A DNA stretch of 64,000 nt from Heliocidaris erythrogramma (taxonomy: Eukaryota > Echinodermata > Echinoidea > Camarodonta > Echinometridae). Positions within the stretch are counted from its first letter, which is position 1; every line of letters starts with the position of its first letter. Of the stretch, positions 20,195 to 33,100 are shown in pieces. The translations under genes were made by a program, and so were the position numbers. The DNA lies in the NCBI GenBank assembly GCA_025617745.1, contig CM046858.1:31696534-31760533 (forward strand), in the 5' to 3' direction. The notes under the pieces were generated by a model. The model saw nothing but the letters and a program-made list of their open reading frames with translations. It did no database searches and was not told the origin of the DNA.

Positions 20195-21007
20195 GTTTTG
20201 TCATTCTATTTTTTTACAAATCCAACACAAACCATTCAAAATTAAATTTTTAGATCATGGTACACTAGAAAAAATATACACACAGTGCTGTATTGCACTT
20301 CATGAACAAACATAATAGATACATAATTATACATATAAAGGGAAGGTTGAGTTCTGGGAATGGTCAAAAATAATTTGTGAGAAATAGCTGAAATGTTCTG
20401 GCTGAACATTTGTGTGTAGTGCATGCGACTCTAAACATGATCGAGTCAGTTTCTTCTCATTTTGGTGATTCCAAAACCTTACAGCACACACAAATTCTTA
20501 TGAGCTATATAACAAGTTCTTTCACAATGTAATCTCATGACCAGAACTCAATTTATCTTTATATTGCCCTCTGGCTTTTGATTCAATTATAAGAGTACAT
20601 AACAGATAGACGATTATTCCTCCACATAAAGTCATCTGTGGCTGAGACATGCATGTACAAATGGCAGGTCTCTGAAGGCAATTAACACTGAACAACATGT
20701 AACTGCTGCAGTAAGCCTGAAATCACAGTCATATCTGCACAGTCTTGTCTTTCTATTACCAAGAACGTTGAAGCCAAGTTGCTTTGGACCTTCAAGTCAG
20801 TTTTGACATGTCATAGTACATGTCTATGTATGCTGTGTTGGATGTTGTAACACTTTGTTAAAGCAAGCTCCAGGAGTATCCAGGACAGGGAAATACTTGC
20901 GCTACATACATGTAAGAAGCCATCATCAGCCTTCTAGAGAAGCCATAAACATCGTCAGATCATTTGATAAATGCTCCCTTGTCTATAATGAACTGATTTT
21001 CGAAGCC

Positions 21008-21138
21008 TCAGTAGTCATCTTCTTCATCATCAACGTCTTCCTCCGATTCATACTCCTCGTCATCAACATCACTATTGGACAAGGAGATCTGCGGACACTT
21101 GAAGTTGAAGCGAGGACATATCACATCAAAATTCTCAC
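21008..21138 (-). CDS. FBXO3: FBXO3 exon 10 (ApaG end, acidic tail, stop)
   Basis: Acceptor TTTGTATCAAG. Encodes ENFDVICPRFNFKCPQISLS and an Asp/Glu-rich tail ending DEEDDY, with TGA at 21010-21008. The 4.2-kb intron upstream holds four mobile elements. Confidence 0.92.
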
Positions 21139-24100
21139 CTTGATACAAATACATATAAACATAATTGATTAATGAACAGGTGTATCTTGTTATATCAGAA
21201 CATACATAAAAATGCACATATGGGATTAGATTCTACATGTACACTAATAATAAATGTACACATTCTTCTGCCGCCGCTTATGTACTCGTATGTATGCTAT
21301 GGAGGCATTAATAATACAGTCAACCTCGCCTATTGAGTCGATCATGACGGGACTGAGTTAAATACGTCGACATGGACGATTTTCGACTTACGCGTGTATA
21401 TATAACACAGGGACGACGCGGTGCAGACTGTGGCCGGCGGCCCGGCATTTTGATGGATTGGGAGTTCTCGTCACATAATGTACCATGATTTATATTGTGC
21501 CGACATCGAGAAAATAAGAACATACATGTACTGTACCCTTTCATGTACCCAGTATATTACTTCACACTCCTGTTACAAATTGGACAATAAAGAATAAAAC
21601 CAGACACGTCCAGTGATTAATTTCAATGTATTAAATCCTCCCTTACATCCCTTTATATGCACATGGCCGTGAAGGCAATAAAACTCCATGCAGTGCATGT
21701 AGGTACGGCATCCGTCCGTGCAAACATGACTAACCCATGACATTTTGGTCTTCACATGAGAGCGCGAGAGAGTGCGCAAGAGAGGACGCGGAGATCGTGC
21801 CAGCAAGTCGGGGAATTTTTGTAAACAAAATCGGCGTGTGGCAGTTTCGACAGTGATTGATTTGACGTCGCCGTCTAGTTTTTTTTTTTAATAGTAAATT
21901 TAATGTTTCTTCATGGTATTGTTCTGAGAATATGATCCCTATAGGCGAGTATTCGACCTACAAAAATCGACTTGTACAAAGGATTAACACACATAAGTCT
22001 ATGAGGTTAAATTGGGACTTGTTATTTTCATCCTTTAAAAGCATTATTTCAGACGCTAAGCTACCGACTAAGAGTCAAGTCCATCAGGTCTCTGCGTGTA
22101 CTGTCAGCATAGCGCATACTCATGGTATGAAAAAAACCCTCTCATTCACACTTCAGGGGCCGGTCTCCCTGGGCTGTGATATGAATAAAAAGACGCTGCC
22201 TGCACCGTGTGTATGAAATAAACAGATGCTGCCTGCGCTGTGTGTGATGCAAATAAAAAGACGCACCCCGCTTCGCATCGCGATCTCTAATATATGCTCG
22301 TGTGTGTGCAGATTCTTCAGCTGAATGATTTTTGTTCATTGGTTGTTATAACGGGAATGATTACCAATCTTTTTCTTTGTTTTAGAGGCACAAGATTTAG
22401 CTCGCTATAACCGACCTCGCTATAAAGGTTCGTGCTGACACAGAATTACACGCATTTTGGATCGTGACAGTGTTGTTGTTATAGCCGACCTCGTAATGTC
22501 GAGTTTCCCCAGTAGTATAAACCCTTATTGTACTAATAAAGAGCCAAGCCTGGTGCTAGCCTCTACTCCCTCATAATTTTTTTTCTCATGTAAAATGTCT
22601 TGAAATCTGCCAATGTCAGTCCTAAAACAGATGGAAAATATTTTCCCCAAGAATCTGATTTCCCAATGCCTTTCTACATGGCATATACATGTACAGTTAA
22701 CAACAAAATTATTCATACCCCTTGGAAAATTCTAGTTTTTTGCATTTTTCCTAAAAATGAATGGTTAAATGAAGTTACTTGCACTTCACTTGAATACATT
22801 TAGTTATCATCTGCAAATGAATGCCGTTTCCGGTTTCACCTCATTTGCATAACAATAGAAAAGGTGAGTTATCCAAACTGGGCGATGTTCAAAATTATTC
22901 ATACCCTTATTGACTTTGTCAATCAGTATGAATCCGATCCTTGTGATTCATGCTTGTAATTCACTTTATTTTAATACACCGTCACTAGGCTTCCGGGGAG
23001 GGGTCTCTGCTGGGATATCAGGCCAGTACCTGTTCTCAAATGGCTCAATCTCCTTGAGGATGTTGTCCACACATGCCTTCACCTGACCTTCAGGGAGTTC
23101 ATCAGATTTCGTGTCCTACAGGTGATGCAGTTATCGACTTCATGATGACAGGACTATGATATTGAAATTTTCGGTCATTTATTCCATGCATTTTAATGAA
23201 AATTATGTATCTACTTATGAAGCAAAGCACCATTCCTGAAGAGCCCTTCCCTTTTGCACTGCCTGTGGGAGGGTTCACCTTTATTCATTGGCCCCATTCT
23301 TAATCAGAGTGCTCAGGAAGGCCATGTTGGTGATATTAAAGTCATTGCATGACTCTAACGTCAGGTCACCATGAATAACAGTATGTAACCTTTGAGTACC
23401 ATACACATCCCACATTGACTGTTACTGTATATCATTCTTCATATGGTATATTCTTTGTATCTTTGGTATGAAAGCTACAATCCTTGATATCAAAATGAAT
23501 GTAAACCAAATTTATACCATATGCCCTCCATGTTACCAGCTGCAGTGCACAAAATGCTACCACTTTGACAGTGCACTGGAACATAAAGATCAGTATTTTA
23601 AGCTTCACTAGAGTACCCACTTGCAGGTGTCCATATCAAAAATGTGTCAATCAGTGTAACTGAATAAACTGATAAAATTGGCACCATCCAACCTTTAGAC
23701 AACTACCATGGCCTCCCTAAACATTCTTAATAATAATGGAACAAAAGTATCGGGAAATACCTTCCCTTGACAGCGCAACAGTGAAGGCCTCTAGGGAAGT
23801 CCCTCCAGGAAGACTGCTTTGTTTCAACTTAGAAATACAGAATTGTCATTAAAATGTAAGGAATATTAACGAAATATCAATATCATAGTTCTATCCTCAT
23901 GACGTCTAAAACTACACCACCTGCAAACACAAAATCTGCTTTAAATCCACCAAATCCCCTGAAGACCAGGTGATGGCATGTGTGGACAACATCCTCAAGG
24001 AGATTGGGCCTTTGGAGACCAGGTATTGGCCTGATATCTCAGTAGAGACCTCCAGAAGCATTGTGAAAGTGTGAAGAAAGTGTTACGAGCATTAATCACA

Positions 24101-27100
24101 AGGACTGGATTCATACTGATTGACAAAGTCAATAGATCACCAAGGGTATGAATAATTTTGAACATCACCCAGTTTGGATAATTCACCTTTTCTATTGTTA
24201 TGCAAATGAGGTGAAACCAGAAACAGCATTCATTTGCAGATGATAACTAAATGTATTCAAGTGATGTGTAATTAAATTCAGTTAACCATTCATTTTTAGG
24301 AAAAATGCAAAAAACGAGAATTTTCCAAGGGGTATGAATAATTTTGTTGTTAACTGTATATATACACATGATTACTTGTTATTGTATCCCCCTCCCACTT
24401 CATAAAAGAAGGATAATCTTGAAGTTCATAATGTATAAACTTTTTTTTAAAATGACGCCTATTCTGCGTTCCGGACATTCGGGAACTTTTGTCGTGATTG
24501 CAGCCGCTGGGTGAGATCAATAGCTTGGCAACCCATGGCAACGCATTGACTTTGCACGCACTTTGGATTTGTGGCAATGTTTTTTTCTTTTCTTCATCAA
24601 AATGCCAAAAATTTGCTGTGCCATAGGTTGTCATAACCATAATATGATGCTGGGATAATCTCTTTCATTTTGTATTTTTCATGATTGCGTTAAATACCAC
24701 GAATGATGGGGAAAATGAGTAAACACGATCGAAACTGGCAGGAAATATCCAGATAACAACAAACGCTGGGAACCGAAGAAATGCGTTGGGATTATTTCAT
24801 AATAGGTACATATCTTGCCGATATTTAGCTTCAGTGTTGTATATAAAATGATGTATATATTTACCAATAGTCTGTCTGATCTATATAGATTTCAAAGACA
24901 GAAAATGTGTCATGGGAACCAAAAACAAAAACTCGTTCATGCAGTTGTTCACAGTACCGTACGGTATGGGACTTTGTGCAGTCCCACCTACTCAGTTTTG
25001 TGAAAGTTTTTAAAAAATTTATAAGAATTCCCTGAATAACGACATCAACCACTCCTACAAGTATGAGGTTATCCTACCAGGAGTGAATTTCCGATGATGT
25101 TCGCTGTGCAAGAGTCGTTCTATGTGCATACAAATAAAATGCAATGGATTTACTGCAAGCAAATGCTACGTGTGGGTCGACCGAAGTGCGACGCTCAAGC
25201 GGGCCGTGCTTTCACCCACTGAGGCGTTCTAGGGTCGTCGTTAAGAAAGTGACGTCACGCCAATACATACAAAGGAATGGTTCCTAACTCAGCTCACCTG
25301 TCTTGAGATTGACAAAGGTAAAATGGCCCTCCATGAAACCACCATCGCTATCTAGAGGAGTCCAGCTGCAGTAAGAGAATTTAGCCCCTGGCTTCATTAC
25401 TGGATATAATCCTATGGGATGAACCATTTGGAATATTTTTTACATTAACTTCTATTGAAATAATGTAGTCTGCTGACATTTACAAATAAAATAACAAAGG
25501 AAGGTGGAAAATGTATTTTGTACTAAATTTGAAAAAAAGCTTGTTTTTGTGTTGAGTGAGAGAGAGAGAGAGAGATGGTGGGGAGCTCCTTTCCTATTCT
25601 TTCCCCATGTCTGTTCAGTCTCAAGATATACAGGCGCGGCTCTACACTGCAATTAACTCCTCGTAAAGTCGTAAAAGCTTTTGAATTCCTAACGGCTATC
25701 GAAGCCCTCCGCTGAACGAGGAGCAGAAATCCTCGAAATTCACATTCTTGTATCTCCCTTATTCGGGCCTTAAAAATCATGAAAATTCCAGAGTAGATAG
25801 GAAATGATGATATTATGCTTCATATCAACTTTCACTGAAAATGAGATACAAGTATTTTTCTGTTTCAGACGGCCGAGAAAAGAGGTTTTGTTTTTTTCCC
25901 AGACACAAGTCTGGGACGAAATGAATATGCAAACATATAACATATTGCTAAACTTTAAACTCCAGTCTCACTCCCTGGGCAGTTTCAAGTTTGCACAGTT
26001 CGTAGTTTTGTGTAAAACTGCCATCAAATATTGAAGACTAACATAGAAAGACTGGAAGTTACAGTCTATCATCGAACGATTCGCCTCTGTGCGCCTGCGC
26101 TCACCCGACGTCACCCTTTTGCCTCAGGTCATGCTCACGTCGATCAGCCGTTCTGTTAAAAGCTACTGAAACCCTTGCAATCTGATTGGCTGAGAGCAAA
26201 TTTGTCGGTAACAATCACTGACAAGACACGCCCCCTGTTTAATCTCGATCTCGCGTGTATGGTGTACGTGTACTGTGTAGCCTGTACGCTGAGTGGAAAC
26301 CATCCTGCATGCACCGCTATACGTGGGACTACACATGAAGAACGGTAGAGGGTTCCTGAATGACATTGCCTTCGATTTTTTCCCGGCATAACCATTCAAC
26401 AGATAATTATGAAAAGATATTTCGAGGATCCCCTCAATATACTTTGATTTTTCAGATCTGAAGTTTCGATCTTGCGCAATGACAGCAAATGTGAAAAATA
26501 CTGCTACATTTTCAGACTTTAAAAAAAAAATATGTCTCCTCATTTTCACAAACTAAAAAATTGTTTTTGACTACGAGTGATACTAATTATGGGTTACAGC
26601 AACTCTTATTCTGGAATTTGACATTTAGTTCATTTCATATGGTTGTTTCTAAGGCGAGATTTCAGTTTAGCTGAGACTCTTCGGTAGCGGTTTTACTTAA
26701 ACAAATTGTTTATTTGTTGCAAATTTATGCAGGACGGAGTGAAAGCTTCCGGGCAGTTAATTGCAGTGTAGAGCCGCGACTGTATATGGCTAAAATCTTT
26801 TCACTTTTAGAAATATGTTCAATGAGAAAAACTAAGAAAGGTATACATCATTTAAAACACTTACATTTGTAAATATTCTCAGAATACAGATATGCTTGAC
26901 ACAGATATGCTTGACTCACCTATGACAGCTTCTCCATTGACCTCATGGTATTGACCACGTGAGTCTGTAATCTCCCAATGACGACTTAACAATTTACATA
27001 ATCCTGGGTTGAGAGTAAGAGAAAGGGAAAGGTTTTATGAGACAACTACCCCCTGGACTAGTCCCACAAAACAATGTCCCGCATTCACAAAGGAGGTTTG

Positions 27101-30100
27101 GTTTAAACCATGGTTTAAACCCCTCCTGGGTTTTTAAGCATACGTGCGCACGGAATCTGATCAAATCATATATTTTCTTTGAGCAATGTGCGCTATTTAC
27201 GCATATTTTAGTACGCTTACGGAGGTTTAAACCTTACCCATGGTTTAACCCTAATAGAGCCGGGTTATTTAGACCCATCTCACAGCCGGGGGGGGGGGGC
27301 TGATTCCGCCCCCCCTAAGATCTAGGCCGTCCAACGCGTGTTTGCAACGAAAATCAGGACGGACGTCGCGGACCACGTAATCTACAAAACTGTATAGTCA
27401 ATTTTTCCGAAAAATGTCATAACTCATTAATTATGCTAATTTATGCATAAAATCAATGGTTTGCTCTAATTAATTAAATAAAGCCCCAAAACTGCAAATT
27501 TTTTGTATAGAGACTCTTTGTCAGATTCTGATCAAATGAACCAAAAAAAAATTTGGTAAAATCCTTTTTTTTCTTATGTATTTTATTGTTTTTTAAATTT
27601 CTTATGTTTTTCTTTGTTTTTCGACTTGTTTTTTTTTTTTTTCGATGGAATTCGTCGGCGACACTTTTTTAATCATAAACAACATAAAACTTTTAAACAG
27701 TAAAAGTAAAAATAATGAAACATTTATGAATTTTAGCTGGAAACACAATTTGCATTGGATTTGTACACGAAATCACGTTTTTAAGCAATTTTTGGTCCGA
27801 CATGCACTTACGAAATGTTGCGTAACTCCGGAACCACACGCGCGGACGTCACAAATTTGGTCTCAAATGTTGCGTAAGACTTGAAAGAAAAAAGTAGTGA
27901 AGCGGTGTGGTGACTGCTTTTCGCGATGCGAACATATTACGCGAAACGTCGAGGGGGGGGGCGGATTCCGAATGTAGGACCCTTTGGTATACATGTAGGC
28001 AATTAAAGAATTCAAAAGTCTGTGGGTTAAAAACAATAGAACATATTAAACTTCTTATGGATTAATAAGTAAAAAAGTAATAAATTTCTTATATCATAAA
28101 GAAAGTAAATGTGAGAAAATTACAATGCCCCGTCCCGGGTTTGGAACCCGGGACCCTGGATTACATGACTAGTGCTCTACCAACTGAGCTATCCGGGCTC
28201 CCGTCGAAGCAAAGTAACAATCTCACATATAGCCCCTCTCTTTCCATCGAGCGTAGGGGGTACATCCATACCAATTCCATGTGTACGCTATATAATGGCC
28301 TACCAATGAGACAGGTCTTCCCTCTAAAGTCGGGCAAATCCATGCCAACGAATTTCTATAGAGGACAATTTGAATTCGTAATTAAATATCATAATTGATA
28401 GGATTGAAGTAAATTGAATATATCATAAAGAAAGTAAATGTGAGAAAATTACAATGCCCCGACCAGTAGAGCACTGGTCACGTAATCCAGGGTCCCGGTC
28501 GGGGCATTGTAATTTTCTCACATTTACTTTCTTTATGATATATTCAATTTTCTTCAATCCTATCAATTATGATATTTAATTAATAAATTTCTATTAATAC
28601 ATACACAAATCATAATATTATTCTTCACTGTAGAAAAACTACTCACTGTCTGCTGATACATTTTCATCCATCGTCATGGAAATACGATATGCAAAGAGAG
28701 TCCTCATGTTATTGTTCTTCCAGATATGACTTAGACTAGGCACAAACGATGTTGCCACAGTAACTTTTACATCTCTTGTGACTGCCACACATGTTGGTTC
28801 ATGGTAAAATCTAAATAGAGACAAAACGATCGGTACTTGAGCGAGGTGACCAAGTTTGCATTAAAAAGAGTCAAGTGATTTGTTCTTCACATAAGTTGCC
28901 CTCTTCCTTCTTGTCAATACTCCCTTAAGTCTTGCCTTTCAATTTTTTCTTTCCCAATCTTGCCTTTCCCTCTAGCTCCTCATTCTTCATCCCATTTTCT
29001 TTTTTTTCTCCCTTTCTTATTCTCCCTCTCCCTGTCTCTCCTCTTGAAGTCATGCCACAACAGCCACTATACAGTGCGTCCCAGAAAAAAACGAGACTTA
29101 TCGATATTTAATCAATCTTAATCACAATTATGATTAATAAACGACACATATTTGTAAAGCTTGGATCCTCTTCTTTCATTTGATGTCACTCATATGATAC
29201 ATACTTCACGCATGATTGAATAAAGATAATAAAAAGCAGGGCTACCAAAATGTTGTTTGGACAACGATATTTAAATTTCAAAGAGATAATAACATTTCTA
29301 GAAAGCTCATTTTCTGCCCTTTCATATGACACCTCAATGAGGAAAAATGAATCAGGGATGACAAAGCTCTGTTGGTGTAAAGTGATGCTTGCATTTCCAT
29401 GATTTATTAAACGAGTCTGTTTGCACTGGCTGCCTGTCCCAGCAATAAAAAAACAAGCCAAAAGACTTCATGCATGGCTGATCGTCAACAAAATGGAGTG
29501 GTGAGTACAAAATGATAAAAGCTGATTGATAATGAGATACGTTTTCATTATCAAACCTATGGGGTGTTGCAAGAAAGTTGCAATCAGTTGCAAATTGTAA
29601 AGCAAATTAGAACAACCATTCTGAATGGTTCAGGGTCTGCCCATTCAAGAAGACGCGCTTGTAACAATGATTTTGATTGGTCAGTACCGATCAGTTGCAA
29701 CTTGCAATCAATCGCAATTTTCTTGCAACACCCCACTACTTGACCATGCAGTTAACAACAGATCAATGAATATTTCTGGTAACAGAATGGAGACTATATG
29801 GGAGCCTTTAATAAATCATGGAAATGCAAGCATCACTTTACACCAACACAGCTTTGTCATGCCTGGTTCATTTTTCCCCAATGAGGTGTCATATGAAAGG
29901 GCAGAAAATGGACTTTGCAGAAATGCGATTATCTCTTCGAAATTCAGATATTGTTGCCCAAACAACTTTTTGGTAGCCCTACTTCATACTGTCTTTATTC
30001 ACGCATGTATGAGGTATGTACATGTATCATATGAGTGGCATCAAATGAAAGAAGAGGATCCAAGCTTTACAAATATGTGTCATTTATTAATCATAATTGT

Positions 30101-33100
30101 GATTAAGATATGATTAAACATCAATAAATCTCGGTTTCGTTTTTTTCTGGGATGCACTGTATAGTAAATAATTTTCTTTCATCTAATTTTTTATCAAAAT
30201 TCACAATCACAGTCACTATATGGCACTCTGCTTTAAAAATTATCTCTCAGAGTATATATTCAAAGAAAGTAACGAATCTTCTCAGCTTACCTTGTGATTT
30301 TGGATGATTCAATGATGAGCTCTGGATCTTCAAGTCTGTTGACCAGTTTCTCCAGCCACTCCATGTAACTGGATGCTACAACAAAATACCCTGCAAACTT
30401 TTGTCTCCTCACCTTCGATGAAAGAGAGGATACAACAAGATAATGCCTTCTTATCAATATGCACACAGTAGAACATTATTACTGTATAGCAAACTCGTCA
30501 GGACCTATTGCTTTGTTTTACTGATATATATAGTTATGATAGTAAAAAGCAAAGGAATACAAAGGACTAGGACCAGCAAATTTACCTTCCTTGAATATGT
30601 GATCTTTATATTACAAACAGTGTTCTGTTCATTATAACTATTCCCCTTGGACAATTACCCCCCTCTAACAACTAAAATCCTTACTCTATTGACTATCTCC
30701 TTCAAAGAACTGCCCTCAACTAGGGTCTGCGATTAATTGTCCTGGGGTAGTTGTCCAAGGAAATATTGTGTTGAGATGTTATTGTCTTGAGATGTTGTTG
30801 TCTGGAGGTAGTTATCTTGGGCTAGTTGTCCTATGGGGATTGTTGTCCATGGAGTTGTTATCCCAAAATCCTTTTCTAATTGTCTTGAATGCCACATACA
30901 TGTATATCACAATAATGAATCGGATATTTATGGAGAAAGCAAGCTTTCAATCAAACTAGATAGGTCCATTGTCACACAATGCGAATGGATCCCCCGGCAC
31001 TGGCAGCGATTCGAAGGAGGGACAAAGAACCTCCCTCCTCCCTCCCTCAAACAAAAGGATGGCGGAGAGATTGCCGCCAATGGCCCGGACTATTGTCAAC
31101 ACTAGGAGCAGCATCACCAAAACAATGTGTGTAGATTAGAGTATAATGCATCTCTAGAGAAAATTTGAAAGAAATCTGTCAAGAAATGTGACCTCAGAGC
31201 GCACACAAGATATCCATTAAAATATGACCTTTGACCCTATGAAAGACGGAACACTGGGGGCAGCATCACTAAAAACTGCAGAGGTCTAAAGTAATCTATG
31301 ATGGACCTCCATACAAAATCTGAAAGAAATCGGTCATCAAATGTGTCTTCCAGAATGCATACAACCAAAATATGACATTTGACCCTATAAAAAGCGGAAT
31401 ACTGGGGGCAGCATCAGCAAACACTAAAGATGTGTAGATTTCACTAAGACACACCTCCATATAAAATTTGAAAGAAATCTGTCAAGAAATGTGAAAGTTA
31501 GAGCGCACAAAAGACATATGACCTTTGACCCTATAAAGGATGGAACAATGAGGGCAGCATCACCAAAAAGTAAAGATAATAATGATAATAATAAATGTAA
31601 CTTATATAGCGCCAAATCCACTTGGTGGAGTGCTCAAGGCGCATGTAGAAATTAATTAAGAATTAAACAGAAATGTTTTTACATGATTTTCAAAAGAATC
31701 AGATGTTACGCACTTTTTGATGTCTTCAGGAAGGCTATTCCATAATTTAGGACACGCATGGGAAAATGATCTTTCCCCCCAAGATCTTGCAAATTTAGGG
31801 ATCACTAGGGAACTGGAAGTAGCTGAGCGCCAAGATCTCGCGGGGGTGTAATTTTGAATTAAAGAGGTACTGTATTGGGGAGCAGAACCGTGAACGCAGA
31901 GAAAGCTGTGTACATTATACCAAGTTACATCTCTATACAAAATCTGAAAGAAATCCATTACGAAATGTGGCCTGCAGAGTGCACTCACGCCATCCTCCAA
32001 AGTATATGACCTTTGACCCTATAAAAGACGGGACACTGGTGGCAGCATCACCAAAAAATATAGGTGCGCAGACTTTACCAAGATACACTTCCATACAAAA
32101 TTTGAACAAAAGCTGTCAAGAAATGCAGACGTAAGAGTGCAAGAGATGGACAAATGACCTTTGTCCCTATAAAGGACGGCACAATGTGGGCAGTATCACC
32201 AAAAAGTAAAGAAGTGTAGATTATACCTAGATACATCTCCATAAAAAATTTGAAAGAAATCCATCAAGAAATGTGGCCTACAGAGTGCACTCACGCCATT
32301 CTCCAAAGTATGACCTTTGACCCTATAAAAACAGACACCAAAATCACTCTAAACAAGATTTAATTTACATAAATTTGCTAGATTACCTGATTCAAGGACT
32401 CTTCAACTCTTTATGCTACAAATTTGGAATTTTAGAGTTTAAAAGTGAAATTCTAAATAGTTATTTTCCTCTCCTGCATGAATGGTCTAGACTGGACAAA
32501 TCCTGCTGATACACACAAAACTTATTGAAGCCTATTTAGCAGTTAAAGCTATATTGGAGTACAAGCTTATATGGATAAACTTGTACATGTAGAAGTGGTA
32601 TTACAGGAAATCTATACAAGGTGTCATTGATAGGAAAAATGAAATCACAGGAACATTGGCTTACCTGGGTTAGATAGTACACACATCCAAGAGGAAGACC
32701 AGGTTTTTCATTCACACACACAACCTGACCATAGTTTGTGTAGGGGCACCAGCTCAGTGCTAAGATACCCTGGATATTGAAGAAAACATGGTAGGGAAAT
32801 TATAGTTGGCCAGCAGATCTAGACCAGCTCGAAGGTTTAGACCACCTACAAGAGAACAGAAATTATACAACTTTCAAATTGGAAGATTTTTTTAAAATTC
32901 ACAACTCTAGGTTTCCGTTTAGAAATAAATTAAAGGCAAATGTTTCTACATTTATTATAAGGAATGAGAAAAATTTAAGGGGGTGCACACATTAACCGTA
33001 ACCACCCCCTCACCCCTAAACACACACACAAGGAAGACATAAAGAGGAAGAGAGAGGAAAGAAAAATGGTATTCTGACATTCAACAGGAGGTTTGAATTC

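Noticed and set aside
28127..28198. Functional tRNA-Thr gene
   Set aside because: Anticodon stem, acceptor stem and T-loop all carry mismatches, and the flank is repeated nearby with a second degenerate copy, so a tRNA-derived repeat fits better.
29186..30113. Frames of 91 and 162 codons in inverted orientation
   Set aside because: Both come from the two arms of the same fold-back element and mirror each other; no transposase motif (DDD/DDE) is seen.
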